A model generated the notes under the pieces. The model made no database searches. It saw nothing but the letters and a program-made list of their open reading frames with translations, and was not told the DNA's origin. The position numbers and the translations under genes were made by a program. From Viridothelium virens (taxonomy: Eukaryota; Ascomycota; Dothideomycetes; Trypetheliales; Trypetheliaceae): DNA of 64,000 nucleotides. The stretch's first letter is position 1. Every line of letters starts with the position of its first letter. Location: NCBI GenBank assembly GCA_010094025.1, contig ML991796.1, positions 62,001-126,000 on the forward strand, in the 5' to 3' direction. Below are positions 44,328 through 59,200 of this stretch, piece after piece.

Positions 44328-47300
44328 CTAACCAGACAACCTCAAGCCAGAGCGAAGGAGCCGGCCAAGAGTCTCGCCATGCTCATCCCGCATCATAGTA
44401 AAGTGATTGCCATCCATAGTAGCGAACGACATGTTATCCTTGCCCAGGAGCTGGCCCCAGCCGTTGTCACCAAAGTCGGTACGGTTGTTCAGGAGCCACC
44501 TCATGGGTTTAGGGTCTTCACCTTCAGCTGGTGGTGGGCGTGGGTCGTCAGGCTTACCGCAGACACCCTCACGAGCCCAAATCGCATAAGTGGGCACTTG
44601 GTCGCCTTTAGACATAGGCTTAGGGTCGTATTGGTCGAGGGCTTTGATCGAGTATTCGAAGTGAGGAAGGAGCCAGCCAGGAGTTCCACCAGGCTTGCCG
44701 GTGCCAAGGAGTCCGATTGAGTCGAAGAAGTGGTGAAGACGAGCAGGAAGAGGCTCGAGGGCGACAGGGCAGGGGGAGTCGATGAGGACGAGTCTCTCAA
44801 CCTTTTCACCCATGGCTTGAAGCTGAAGAGCGACTTCATAAGCGATGACACCACCGGCGGACCAGCCGCCCACCACGTATGGGCCTTGCGGTTGACGACG
44901 CTTCATCTCCGCGAGGTAGATGGCAGAGACACCCTCGATGCCGCAAGTGTACTGGGTAGGGTTCTTCATGAATGGGCAATTGAGACCATAAACAGCCAAA
45001 TCAGGAGAGATGTTGGGGATGGAGATGTAAGAGGTAGCCGAGCCGCTGCCGTCTGGAAAAAGAAAAAGCTTCTTGGTGGCAATCTTCGCGTTGCCTTGGA
45101 GAAGCACAGATGTAGCAGGAGGATACTTTGAAAGATCCATGAGCTTGGCGTTAACCTTCTCGAGTTCGGGCTCCTTTTGCTTCTTCTCTTGCTTCTTCTC
45201 CGTGTTTACCTGTTTGGCCTCGGCCTTAGGCTTAGGCTTCGGACGCATGCCGAGTGCATTCTCGATGTCCTCAATGGTATCGTTAGTGACAAGAAACTCA
45301 GATGGGAGGTCGACATTGGTCGCCTCACGGAGGGCACCGAGGATGGTCAAGCTCATGAGGGAGTCCATGCCCATCTCGGAGAGGGAAGCTTTGTCGACAA
45401 TTTCGGAAATGTCAACACCCATTTCCTGAGCGACTACTTGTCGGGCAACGCTGACTTCACCATTGCTGACAGCAACAACTCCTTTGATCTCAGACTCGTC
45501 GCCGTGCTCACTTGGTACGGAACTGGCAGGTGTACTCGCACACTGCTCCTCAGGAGTGTTCAGATTGGGAGACTCAGAGTCGCTCTCTGAATCGTCCTCC
45601 TCCTCGACAGCGGGAGCAGCACCATCATATTGAGCGAAGAATTTCTTCATCGCGCCGACGGTGGGGTAGTCGGTAAAGAGATTGGAGCTGATCTCAAGGT
45701 CGAGGTCCTCACGGAACTTGGCAGAAATGGTGAGCGAAAGGAGAGAATCGACACCGAGGTTCTCGAATGCGGCTCCGTCTACGAGCTCAGACATATCAAC
45801 TTCAGTCTCCTCGGCGATGATTTTCATGACACGTGAGGTAATGGTTGAAGTATTGGCCTTCGGGGAAGCCTTGGCGATTGACTTGGAAACCTTGGTAGGC
45901 TTTGATGCCGCAGGCGCAGGCTTTATGGTCACAGATTTGGTAGGGGTAGTCTTTGTCGGAGCAGCTTTGGTAGCGATGGGAGCAGGGGCGACAGTAGGCT
46001 GACCAGCTTTCTTTGGAGGCGGAAGGAAAGTGTTGAGAAGCCGTCGAGGAATTTGTTGGAACTTCAAGCTGTCGCAGACCGCCACAATCTCGTCACCCTC
46101 AAAGATGTAGATGGAGCCCACCGAGACATTGTTAGGAGCTTCGAGCATGCGGACGTAATTGCGGTACTTCTTGTCAGGAGACAACTGCTTCTTGACGCGC
46201 ATGCCACCCCAACCGTGGGATATATGGGCGAAATTTTCGGAATCAAAGGCCTCCGAGGCGTTACAGATAAAGCCAGCAAGATGGCAGATGCTGTCAATCC
46301 AGTATGGTGCACACAACCACTCGCCATCTTCTTTAGTAGTTTGGAACTGGATATGGGCAGTAGCCTCGGAGAGTTTACCATCAATGATAACAGATTCCAT
46401 GCCACGGAACTTATCGCCATAGTCAACGAAGGACTTGAAGAGCCTGTAAGCCATGCCGCGGTTGAATTTATCGGCTTCACCCTTGTTCAACTTCTGCTCC
46501 AACTGGTCGATCTGGCTTTGAGCCATGAAGCTGAAACGATTCCACTCTTCAGCCCAGGATTCCTTATCCTCGTACTTGACTGTGCAGTGAGCATGCTCAA
46601 CAAGGAGCTTCCCTTCAGGGGAAACGCTCCTGTACTTGAGGAAAGCGCATCCCTGCTCGAGATCGGCAGTAGCTTCAAGTTCAAGGAACTGTCCTTCAGC
46701 TGGAGCAGGCACCTTAGCGATCAGGGGCTTGCCAACCTCCATCTTGCAGACATTATAACCGACCTCGGGACCAGACGGGCGGAGTTCCTTATACAGGTAG
46801 TCTGAGACCGTCATTGCCATATCCGCATAGAGAGATGACGGGCACAGAGGAGTCTGGTTGACCTGGTGGCCGGTACAAGCAGCGTGAAGCTTTGGCTCAG
46901 CAATATTGGAGCGGACAACGACGGTGCCAGAGTTGGCATGAAGCTCTTCGCGGACAATCTTTTGGCAGGAGGTAGTGGAGAGTTTGGACTTCGGCTCCTC
47001 CTTCACCGGCGTAACAACTGGAGCAGCGGCGATCTGCGGTGCTTCACCCTTCGTGAGTGTCCAGTTGTTATGGTAGTCAAGCCAGTATTTCTTGTCATCA
47101 AAGCTGTAGGTAGGCAGTGGAAGCAACTCGTGGGCCTCGTTGAATTCGTTGTGGAACTCGTTGAAGTCGAAGTAAGCACCGGCTGTGTAGAGAGTGCAGA
47201 TACTGGTGGAAATGGTCTTCCAAGGATCCTCGCCTCGGCGAAGGGAAGGGGCAGTCTGAGTAGTGCCAAGAGAGGACTTAACCATACCCGAACAGACAGG

Positions 47301-50300
47301 GTGAGCACCGATCTCGAGCCAAGAGGTCTTGTCATCATATATCTTCTCCTTTTCACCAGTAGTTAAGGCAGTCAAGAAGTTGACAGTCTCACGAGCATGA
47401 CGGGCGAGATAGTCGGGGCCGATAATGCCAGAGTCTCGAATGACCTCACCAGTAAGAGGAGAAAGGACAGGAACCTCAGGCTTGTTGAAGACCACGGAGG
47501 ACGCGACAGCCTTGAATGGTTCAAGAATGGGCGCTACTTGTGCAGAATGGAAGGCGAAGGGTACATTGAGTTTGGTAGCTTTGAAACCCTGGCTAGCGAG
47601 GGTCTCCTGAGCAGCCTCAACAACCTCTCCACTCCCGCAAAGAACAGTTTCCTCAGGACCGTTGATGCAGGCAATTTCAGTCATGCGGGCGCCAAGGACA
47701 TTTGAAATAGTCTCGACGCTACCCTTGACAGCAAGCATACCATGTGTGTGAGGAGTGCATTCGGCAACCAATAGTTGAGCACGGCGGCCTACCAGCAGTA
47801 CCATGTCACTTGCAGAAATGACCCCTGCGACATGCAAAGCAGCATATTCACCCAAGCTATGACCAATCACGGCCACAGGCTTGACGCCCCAAGAAGCCCA
47901 CATGCGAGCAAGTGCAACCTGGATGCAGGCCATGCCAAGCTGAACGACAACTGGAGACAGGGTCTGAACATCAGTACCATCCAGCAGAGGAATGAACGAT
48001 GGGAGACCCTGGATGCGAGCCAAATTATCCAGAGAGTCAATGTCAAGCTTGAAAGACTTGAGGTCGTTGTACAGAGCTTTTCCAAGAGCGGTGTACTGGG
48101 AGCCCTGACCAGTGAAGGTAAAGGCAACCTTGGTTGAAACCATCGGAACTGGGCTGTACGAGTCCTTCACTTGGGATTGGACTGCATCGTTGACGCGAGA
48201 AATATCTGCCAGTGGGAAGGCAACACGATAGTTGTGCTGGATGCGACGAGCAGTGGTAGTGTAGGACAAGCTTGGGAGAGTGACCTCGGGAGTCTCTTTG
48301 ACAAAGTCCTGAAGACGCTGGAGATTCTTCTTAAGAGATGCAATGGATCTCGCAGATACCGTGACCGGCAGAGTGCTTCTTGGATCGACAGCCTTAGGAG
48401 CCTCGCGTAACGGGCCATCCTCAAGGAGAATAGCGGTGTTACCACCAGCGGCGGAAAAGTTATTCAAGAAGACCTTGCGTTTCTCGGCACCGTTTCGTGG
48501 AAAGTCGACAGCAGTAGTGGATATGTGAACGTTGCGATCCTTCAAATCCTTTGGGAATGTCTGATTGATCTGTCCTTTGATACCAACGTTGGCAGGGATG
48601 GCATTCTTCTTCAACATCATCATAACCTTGATCAAGGAATTGATACCGGACGCAGCCTCACCGTGGCCAATATTAGCCTTAACAGCACCCAAGTGTAGAG
48701 TTTGCTCGGCACGTCGTTGGCGGTGGCGTGGAGCGAAGGCGTTGGTGACGGATGTCATCTCGATGCCATCACCAGCTTGAGTACCAGTACCGTGCATTTC
48801 AACATAGGAAATATCGTGAGCATCGACACCAGCAGTGGCAAGAACCTTTTTATAAAGGAATTCTTGAGCGCCTGCGTGAGGATGGGTGATTGAAACTGCC
48901 TCCGCAGAATGGTTAGTGGCAGCACCCAAGATGCATCCAAGGATGTTATCCTTATCCGCAATGGCATCCTCATAACGCTTCAAGACAACAGTACCGCAGC
49001 CATCACCACGGCAATAGCCATCCGCATTGTTATCGTAAGTTTTGCAGCTACCAGTCTTGGACAAGAACTGGCCTTTGCTAAGGCCAGAGAAAATGTCAGG
49101 GTTGGTCAAAACGTTAAGACCACCAGCGCAAGCAGTGTCGCAGTCGCCTGCCCAAAGAGACGTGCAAGCAAGTTGGATAGCCGCCAGGGATGAAGAGCAA
49201 GCAGTATCGATGCTGAAGGAGGGGCCGCTAAACTTGAAGTAATAGTTGATCCGGCCTGGGGCAAAAGCACGTACACCACCTGTAATGAAGTACGTGTCGA
49301 CGTTTTCGGCAGCGTTAATTTCACGCCAGTCATCAGAGGTCTGGCCATAGAAAGTACCGATACGGTGTAGCTTTGTTGATGGTGTTCTGTTGGGGACGTA
49401 GCCGGACATTTCGAGAGCCTCATACGCGGTCACTAAGGCTAACCGGCCCATGGGATCTGTTTGAGCAGCCTCACGGGGAGACATATTGAAGAACCTAGGG
49501 TCAAAGAGCCCGGGTTCATCAATAAAGCATCCATACGGAGTATGAGACTTGTTCTTTCCCTTGCCTGAAGGGTCACAGTGAGCTTTAGCATCGAAGCGGT
49601 CGGAGGGAACCTCTCTATGAACATCAAGTCCCTTCATGAGGAGGTCCCAAAGAGCTTCGTGACTAGCAGCACTTGGGAAACGACCTGCCATTCCAACGAT
49701 GGCAATCTTGTCGTTTTGAGTCCTTCCCATGACTTCATCCGTAGAAGAAGCCCAGGCAGACTGATCCTTGAGAGTGACATTGGACTGGCCGCCAGCTTTA
49801 AGAGCGGACACAAGACTGTTCGCAACATTGGTAATGCCGAGAGACGTGATTGTGCACTCGCTCTTGCTGTTAGTAGTGACCTGAGAAACGCACTCCTCCA
49901 GCAAGTAGTCCCAGCGAACCGGGAGCTGGAGAATCTCGGCGAGAGCTATCTCGACAAGCCCAAGGGCGTCAGTCGCGGCATGACATTTACCAGTCGTCGC
50001 GGAGTGCATCAGGGCGGCAGGCCTAAATTGTTTGAGGACCTCTCGGGACTCCTCATCAAGGATCCTTTCAATGTCGGCCTCGCTGTAAAGGTGACCCGCA
50101 TGGTAAGGAGCATAAACTGGAATCTGGACGCGGTGATTCTTCTTCAAAGCATCGCACTCGGAGAAAACGCGCTTGAGTGTAGAAGGCGGGCCGGAAATCG
50201 TGACAGCCATGACGCTGACAGCACTCACGTAGGCTTGACTGGTCGCAGGAATGCGCTTCTCCAGGTGGAATTGATCCAACGCATCTTGAGCGGCTTGTTG

Positions 50301-50880
50301 GGAGGTACCTGTGACGATAGTCGACCAGCTTTCGCGTGTGTTGGTCTTGTGTTCCAAGGCGTATTTGGCGGTACCAGTCGTAGTACCAGCTCGGAAAGCA
50401 ATCTTCACGGCCTCGAGACCAAGCGCAACAAGTTCTGTCAAAGAGCGGGCGGAGGCGACAGCCGCACCAGCCAATAAACCAGTGCAAAGGCCGATAACGC
50501 GGGTATTGGCCGCGTTTGGGAGTTCAGCGGGGTGCTCAGAGTAGTACCTAGAAAAAAAAAATTAGTCATCTCCCCATCACATCCTACATTGTGCAAACTT
50601 ACCCAATGAAGTGAGCCAACTGAGCGGTAGTGACCAAACAGCTCTCGAGCTGTGGAACTTTGACTCCTTTCTCGAAATAGGCTTCGAGTAGGTGACTGAC
50701 GGTCAAGAAGTCGGGTATGGTGTCCCGAACCGTCTTTGGCAGCTTCCTTGTCTCTTCCCTCAGAGCCACGCTGACCTGGTCCAAGAATGTTTGGAGAAGA
50801 GCGTTCTCCTTGCGGTTGACCACCTTCCTCAAAAGGGAAGACTGGTCAGCTGTCTGGTCACCAAAGAGAAGGACGTTCAT
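44328..50880 (-). CDS. Non-reducing polyketide synthase (naphthol/DHN-melanin type)
   Basis: Iterative type I synthase that builds an aromatic polyketide in the cytosol. Two exons, 50880-50603 and 50547-44328 with a 55-nt intron, give 2165 aa. Domains in order, positions approximate. SAT: GLCTG Cys at 112. KS: DTACSSSLAA Cys at 541, EMHGTGTQAGD and NIGHGEAASG His. MAT: GHSLGEYAAL Ser at 990. PT: His in CTGHQVNQTP near 1320 and Asp in YWIDSICHLAG near 1510. ACP1: LGVDSLLSL near 1693. ACP2: MGMDSLMSL near 1821. TE/Claisen cyclase: GGWSAGGVIAY Ser near 1989 and DGNHFTMM His near 2140. Every catalytic residue is present. SAT-KS-MAT-PT-ACP-ACP-TE is the plan of melanin and YWA1/T4HN synthases, so the product is probably a tetrahydroxynaphthalene or a close relative. 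The start MNVLLFGDQTAD is the family's usual N-terminus. Confidence 0.94.
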
Positions 50881-53255
50881 GGCGGGCGAATCGATTGCGT
50901 AATGAAGCTTCGAGGTTTTGAACAATTTCGAGATCAATATGTAGAGGGAGAATTAGTGTAGCTGCAGAAGCAGCGGAAAAGTCTCGGATCCGAACGATTG
51001 ATCCAATGACTTCGGTGATAGAATAACGAGAGGCCCAGTACAGTTGGAAATGATAACTCGAAAACGAACTTTATGAAACGAATCTCTAAAGGATTAAGAG
51101 CTGTAGTGAGGGAATATGGGTCTTCCTGGGAAGTAGGCCGAACAACCCGAGGAATTGGAAAAGTATGATATGAGAAATGGATGTTGGGGGATGGAACAGC
51201 TTAGTATATTTGTATCTGAGGATGATTTTCAATTATTAGAGAAGCATTGGATGTGAGATCGCGCGATGATACGCTTGGTCGGAAAAGGGATCTGCATCGA
51301 AGCTTTGACACCGGGTCTCTGACCCAAGCTTTGAAGATGCCGAGACTGTGTACGGGAACGGTATGGTAACGTCAGGACGTGTAAGTCAAGATGCAACGAA
51401 ACTTTGGAACGGGGCCTGCTTGACGGTCCGGCCGTACCATGGAGAGCAAACGATGGCATGCATCTTTGATCAGCCTCGCCGATGGTTTAGCATCATCGCC
51501 TAACAATAGCAAGACGTTAGTCGTCCCAACTAGCATCGATGGCTGGTTGACATCGTAGCCTATCTGACAGATATGGGAGATGAGACATTGGGACAGACGA
51601 GAAGGTCGACGCCGCTGGAGGAACCGACAGTCCCCCGGGTCCCCTCAACCCGCCAAGCCCGCCAGCAGTGAAGTCCGTGTAGGTACGAACGTCGAAAGCT
51701 GTTGCCCATTCTGTTAGCCATTCGCGAGCGTGTCAGACCAGATCTGAAAAGGGCCTAGAATAGAAGTCTAACCGGCTTCAACCCAAGGCAACAATATCGA
51801 CCTCCTGAACCAGTTGAATGGATAGTGGATCCGCAGCATCGTGTCTATGTATCACGGCGGTCCCGCGCCACGGACTATGGCTCTCTTGACCCACCTGCTT
51901 TTTCGTCGATGCTCCAGTCCCAGGCAAGCTCTTCTCTTCACATGCTGATGCGTATTGCAGTGAACGAGAGTGGTAGTCATGGTTCCGGCTCCCCCGCGGC
52001 GTGAGCCTGCCGCCGCTCAGCCCTTCCCGGGCGGGGCCCAATTCCTGGGCATTGTCCGCAGAAGCATGCGGAAGCGGCGTTTGCAGTGCCTAATCTGAGA
52101 ATCTCGCCATCTTGCCAGGTCTCTTAGACGGTGGGCTGAAGACACGGTTAGGACGACCGGCGAGCTCAAGGTCGAGGCCTCATCGCGCAAGATCGGTCAG
52201 CTTACCCGCGATACTCCCCCATAGCCGCAGACAGGCAGATACGCAGGTGTAGATAACAGGCCATGTGGCGTCGGCCTCTCAGACTTTCCCGAAGATAACG
52301 TTAGCTGTGTGGGACAGAAGGTGATGGGAGCCGTGCTTTCGGAAAGAGGGCTGTGTCGTCGACGTCTCGATACGGCAAACGTAACAATACGTGTGACGCT
52401 AGTCCGTAAAGAATCAATAGCAGTGGCTGACCCCTGGCACCGCTTGTCGATCGCCGGCTCACTCCGAACAACCTTCACCTGCACCTTCCAACCTCAACTA
52501 TCCCCCGCCCCTGCCAGCCAACTCGCTGTACCTGTGGAGCAACTAGAAGCCGGTGTTGCTTCCTTTTTTCTGATTTCTCTGAACTTGCTGAGCGCCTTCC
52601 TACCTCCTCCTGCTATGCACAGTTGTTCTTCTGCGCAGACCAGACGTCATAGGCTTTGGTAACGCGTCTTTGGCAGCATCATCTCCCGCGCCACGGGGAA
52701 ACGTGTCTCCACCGCCTTCAATCTGCCGCCATCGAAAATCTCCTCAGATATGGGCATGGGCCAATGTCGCAGCCTCTCGTAATCATTTGCTCAATATCTG
52801 CGCACCCGTCCTAGCCTAACCCAGTTCATCTTTCAACGCCATTACAGTTTTGGCTGATCTTAGTACGTCCTACGCAGTAGAAACGTCCGCGTGTCCCAAC
52901 TGTCAAATTTAGACTGAGATAAGGATGTGCGCTTGCTTGCCCGTTCAAGACATGCCTTGTCGTCGATCTAGATCTCTAAACGTTTCGAAATCGTCGGGTT
53001 TTTTTTAGAAGTTCTGCCCCAGCCCGTCCTCAAGCTCCTTCGTAGCCATTGCGATGGGAGCCTGACGGAAACCTGTGAGACATTTCTCTATTTACCATGT
53101 TCGATTTGGGACCTGGTTATCCTGGCCTGGCAGGGTTCGATAAATGATTGTTCGAACCTAATCTTGTCCTTGATCTCATGCCTCTTGAGTCTAGCGCTTG
53201 AGATCTCCATCTATCCGTAATAACGGCTCCCGGCTATCCCGGTCAGTTCATCCCG

Positions 53256-53285
53256 TTCCAAGCATTTCCAAGCATTTTCAAGCAT
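53256..53285. repeat. Three-copy 10-bp tandem repeat
   Basis: Unit TTCCAAGCAT occurs three times in a row, the last copy as TTTCAAGCAT. It lies in the long upstream interval. Confidence 0.8.
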
Positions 53286-56200
53286 TGCGACTCCATGACA
53301 GCTTCAGCAACATCTCATTACTCAGTGCGACTACCCCACAAATTGAGTCCGGGTAGGCTTCAATCCCAAGGGAATATCCAGCCGGTGGGGAATGCATATC
53401 GGCCTGGCTGCGGCAACTCTAAGATCCCGTTCCGGTGAGAATTTAGAGGCGTATGTATGTCCCAGGGCCCAGGAAACGGAATGGGTAAACCTTATCTTCT
53501 TTGGTGACTCCACATTTCTTCTCTCCAAGTCACTCGGGTCCGATCCTTCGTTCTTCAACTTGGCCTTGTGTGATCGCGTGCCTTGCTTTCCATACTCTAC
53601 GCGTGTGCCATACGCCTCATCTCTACAGAGTACCGCAGCGACCCCAGGAAAGTATGCAATGATAGCCTACTAAGTGTCTCTATGTGTTCCTCTGTAAAAG
53701 TGATCGCTTCATAGAGTTTGCGATCCCAAATGATGGAGTAAGTGTGATCTCACGAAAGATCGCCATCCAACTCAGCGTTTCGAGTTGTTTTTCGGTCATC
53801 GATCATTTCATCTGGCAAGCCGCATTCTTTATGTGGTTTCGCCCCTCATCGCGTCACTAGCTTCAAGTCTTTCCATCTCGATGGCTTGCTTAACTCTAAA
53901 GATTGAATTACAGGATCTCGATCTCTTAGGCACTGCTGCAAAGACTCCATGGAACGCATCGGTCATCAATCTATGAATCATTTGCGCGTCGTGCTTTCTT
54001 CGTTTCTTGCCGCTTGGCGAACTGCTCGCTATCAAGCCCAGACCGTCCTGTGCCAAGATCGGAAAAAATTGGGTCCACTCCTGCGCGGAGATTGGGGCCG
54101 ACGAGCTACAGTCGACACAAAGCATGGAAAGGAACGTCCACGCGAGGACGATGCCGAACATATCCCGGTGTGCAGATGGCTGCACATATGCTAACGTGCT
54201 TGACCACAACTGTACATTGAGATATTATCCTGCTTATGCACGTTCTCGAGAAGGCAATGTCACTCTGAAGCTTCGAAGAACTGAATTAGAGTACCTATCG
54301 TAAGGATCTAATCATACGACTTCAATTAATAACTTCCCGAACTTCTCCCAGAGTTGATGCATTAATACCCGGAGGGAGAAAGGGAAAAAAAAGCCTCCCT
54401 TTTGATAGCTTGGCTATTGAAAGTCCACACTGCTGTGATATCGGGTAATACACGACGATTAAGTTGTGGTTACTTGCAAGTTCGGAGCTTTCTAGCTCTC
54501 CGGTAGGTCTCCGAAGTAGCTGACGTTTGAGACTTCCCATTGACAGTGAGCTCTACACGGCCCTGACGGGTTTGGTGCTAGGTTTTTCTGGTCTCGATAG
54601 ACTTTGCCGACTCTGTACCTCCTGGGTGCACTGTTGTTGGGTGTACAATACAGTCTCTGCAAGGCAAGCCAGCATTTCAGTCTGGCCTATAAACTCATAC
54701 CAGCCTGAAGGCCTCCCAAGCCATTATGCAGGAGAAGCCGAACCACCAAACTCAAGGTAGTGAAAGGAAAATCTCATATTGGGTATCTAACTTATTTCGA
54801 TAAGAACTTTTTTGTTTTCCTTTTTTCTTTTCTTTACATACGCATGCAATGAATGAACATGTTTGTTTTATATAGCACGATGTAAAAATCCAGGAACTCA
54901 TAATGCAAGAGTCGCCAGACCTGGCGTGAAAACTCGTATACATAAAGAGACCCAGAGTGGAGAGAGAGCTTTCACCCATATAGAGTTGAGACTACATCAA
55001 TGTTCCTTCATATTCCAATAAGTTGTAGGAAAGCGTCATGTACATATCAAGTTCTCGGCATTTTGAAAGGTATTCGTAGAATTCTAATGCAGCTGGTGGC
55101 GGAGTCCTGGCAGCTGGCATTGGCAATTGCTCGGTGTTCTCTCTATTCTCTCTGTTCTCTCGAGATACCTTTCTTTATTTACTTCTCTTTGCTTTCTCGA
55201 GCCATCGAAGCCTTGCAGACAACCTGTCTTCTTGTCTACATATGCTTCAGTTCTAATACTTCTCTCCGGTGATCAGATAAGATTATTAGGAGTGACCCTA
55301 ACATCAGAATCGCAGCCTCCAATCTAGAATCAATCGATCGATAGGAAAGAATCTTAACATGGAAAAAGGTTCCCATTTTCTGCTTAGAGAGGGTCGTAGC
55401 CAAGGTAAAGTAGTATCAGTGTCTCACCGGTGCCAATCTGGGAGCAATTGCAGGGCATGTCAGTATTAGTATTGTCGCATTACATTTCCTGAAGCTGGAT
55501 GCTCTAGATAGGACACTCGCGGTAGATCCTGAGAAGCGACGATCCTGGTTGATAACGATTGGTATGTCAGTAGAACTACACGTTGTCCATAATAAAAACA
55601 GAATAGACATTAGCCATAAAGTATACCTGTCATGAATCTCTAGACATGACATAATTTATTTTCAGACCAATAAGATGAAAGACTCCTCAAACGTGAGCAT
55701 GTATCGTGACTTAGTTGATACTTTACATTGGGAAATATTAGCGTAGACCAAGAATCTTTCTGAACATAAGGATCCCGGACGTCGATCATGAGCTTTGTAC
55801 CACACCAAGTACTAAGTGGATACAAGTTTCACGGCGCCTTTATTGATTCTGCAGGCTTTGCCATGTTGTGTCTCCACTACTGAACTTCATGAGTAATTGA
55901 CCTCTGAACATCATGCGATAGATCTTCTGAGTTTGGATTCCGTGGTCTACAGAGTGGTGTGAATGTCGGTGGTCGGGATGCCACTACAAGCTGGGCTCCC
56001 CTTCATTACATCATGATGCAAAGCACGAGCAAGGCGGCCGCAACTTTGTTGTTGTGGTTCGCGGTCGCGGCGATGTACTCCGTATGTATCCGCATGTCAT
56101 ATCGTGCCCAAACAAGCTTAAACCTCTTGCAAGATTTTCACCGTCCAATCGCACTGCATAGAAAACTCTTCCAATCCACCACCATCCCACGATCTTCTCC

Positions 56201-59200
56201 AAATACCCACAGCCACAGGACCCAGATCTTAGGTGAACCGTGGAAGATCTGTCTACAATGATAATGTGCATTGGAACTCTTCCGGATCGGCGGTGCCCGA
56301 CCATGCACCCATCGCCCCGGGTGAAGACTTAGACTCAGCCCTACCATGGTCCTGGCATAGCGGATCCGAAAAGCTCCCTCAGGCCACCAGCTTTAGGTAC
56401 CGCTTCCTTGCAATAACATTTGTCGCAAACTTTAGAGTCATCCACATTCGTGGTAACCTATAGAAAAGATCTCCATCACGATATCAGCCTGCCTCTCGCC
56501 GTCTTGCGGATCTTGGCAGAATCGCTTTACTGTAACGATAAACAACAGACCTCATGATCACTGTTCCGCTCACGACACAGACACGGAAGCCTACAGCGCT
56601 GGGTCATAGCTGACATCAGCAGACAGAGCGTCTGGGGGTCCTTAACTAGTCTTAGCTCACGGGAGGTCTGCTTCTGCGGTCATGAAATAGCGTTCCCCAC
56701 ATGATCGTGTCGATGAGGCATTCAACGACGGCTGAGCGGGCCAAGATTTAGAGGTCTCCATGACCCGCCTGACAGCATCGCAGACTTAAACCTAGAATTA
56801 CGGGGTAACCCTCCTGGGTCTGGATTCTACACAGTCAGATAGACACCAGCGATTACCAGAGACAGAATCATCTCCCCAGAAGCTGACAAGAAGGCCACAG
56901 CTCGATGGTTCCAAGAAAAAAATATGTGGTGCGGCAGAGGAGAAATTGGGGTAAAGTCAACCAGTTCAGTTCCGGTCTCGGTGAAAACGCCTGAGGCGCC
57001 AGCTTCGGGGCCCATGGTAGCGACAATGACCTAACCACACACCAGAATGGCAATGCATTGACCTTGTGTTCTGGAGGAGATCTAGGGGATGATTTGGGGC
57101 CCGCTCTACCACCTTTAATTAAATGGAGTCGTTCCGGATGCCACTAGTACAGGGCAAGCGTCTCGACATCGATTACACATCTAGACACTGCCAATCGGTC
57201 ATTGTTTACATTCCCGCGACAGTGGCGTGCCGAGCAAGGTCCTCCACGGCACGCCACCCCATGCAATTTATGAAAAATTGAGATGATCCAAGCCAGCCGC
57301 TCATGTGGAATTTTCAGAATAGCTCGGATACCATGACTATTATCAGGGACGCCACGTCGCTGTATGCGGCGTCGTTGGAATGAACCAGAAGGCGCCGCAT
57401 GCCGGGAAGAGATCTCGAAGGGTTTCACAACATATACAATGGGTTTGTCTGCGTATGACGAACCACGTTATCCTTCCAAATGTTTGTTACACAGATCTGG
57501 ATTGCATTATCTAGCTTGACACATGCTCCCGACTCGGCTTTGACAGCAGCTTTCGTGTCGTACCAACGACAAAGCCTGCAGAATAAACTAGGAATGAGCA
57601 GCATGTCGCCGAGCAACTGTATCAACTACTCCATATCTATGCACATCTGGTCCGATTAGTAGGCAGATAGCCTGAAAGGTCGAAACATTGATCTACATAT
57701 TGGGGCTACTACGCTTGAGCGTGTGTGACAGTTTCTATTCAGGCAGGGGAGCTTCTAGAGGTCGCACAGCATCGAGCGAGCTGTCCTACCTTGCCCCCTT
57801 CCTCAGCTTGTACTCGAACAGGAGTATGCAGCCTTCCACAGACCTCAGGCCATTTCTGATGGCCGCGGATTTTGCGCCGTGAATTTACGACATCATGGAA
57901 TTTCAGCTAGTCGGAACACTTTACCAAGAGGCGTCCTATACGGTACCACCCTACAATCCCCAATCTCGCCTGGATCGGTCCATAGGTGCACCTTCTACCA
58001 AGCTCCTTCAACCCCTTAATGCTGCTGTATTACTTTCGTATACTGACAAAAACGAGCGCCGCATATTTCTATATTTTGTTGTCATAAAGGTCCACTTGCC
58101 TAGCTTAGGAGTAAGACAAGCGAATGTGGAAGACTGCCGCGATGGTTCGGCCGCTTCCCTTCAAGATGATGATGGCATTGCGTGGCCTACCTTCAGGCTG
58201 CAGCTAAACAGTCCTGACGAGAGCCTTATAGGAATTATTAGCATGTCCAAGCAGGGGAACCCCAGCTTCCTAATCAAACTTACTCAAAACTCATAAAGCA
58301 TAACAATTAACTGCTGACAGACTTGAAGCTATGATCCTTTTCATGTAGAACATTGCTAGTCCTGCATTCGCTCAAGACAGTGCTGCGCAATCAATTGCGG
58401 ATGCCTCATTGCTCCTTTCGGATGAAGAGCAACATGTACCAGTACCAGGAGTCGCGACGACGAGCAGGGTCTAGACTCACTCCGTGAAGTAGCCTGTCCA
58501 GCCAGCATTATCGAGACCTCGATGGTCCGCTTTGGTTGGGGAAAGGATGAGCGTAGCGTAGCTGGAGTGGCTCCCGGTGGCAGACCGACATGAATGGTAA
58601 TTACTTTTCGAGTCTCTGTGTGCAGCGTGGGAGTGCAGCTACATGTTTTGCAGGATATGGAGCAACCTAGAAGACTGCAAGCTACCGATGCACTTGCTTT
58701 TGCAAGAATCAACTCATGCGCATTGGGGCAGAGGTGACGACGACAAAGACGGTTTTCTATGACTCCAACAGAGTGTGACGATCTATCCATATACAGCCTC
58801 CCCCTTTAGCTTCATTTCGCCAGCGAATCAGGGAAGGACGTTATACAAGTGAGACCGTCACTTGAGAGAATACACGAAATTTGTCGCATTGTTATAGACG
58901 CCCGGCATATTGATCTATAAAAATACTTCGTTAGTTCAAGGCCGTCGTATTGAACTTTCTGTCAGGTTACGCGTGTATACGCTTCGTGATTCTCTTCTAG
59001 AAATGCTCGTATCTGCCGTCGAAAACAAGGGTGTACGGAACCTCTGGTCGACAGCCACATCTGCCTATTCCGCCTATGGAAAGCTCTACGGATATCGCGG
59101 CTTGATAGGGAGCTGCACACCTGCAGGTTTGCCGCAAACCCCCACGTCAGTTCCAGGAAAACTTCTCAGCATCCAATGAATCGACCTCGCATACCGCAAT

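Noticed and set aside
46053-50477. Plus-strand ORFs of 250-300 codons inside the synthase
   Set aside because: They mirror the PT and SAT domains of the synthase, have no motif, and follow from its codon use.
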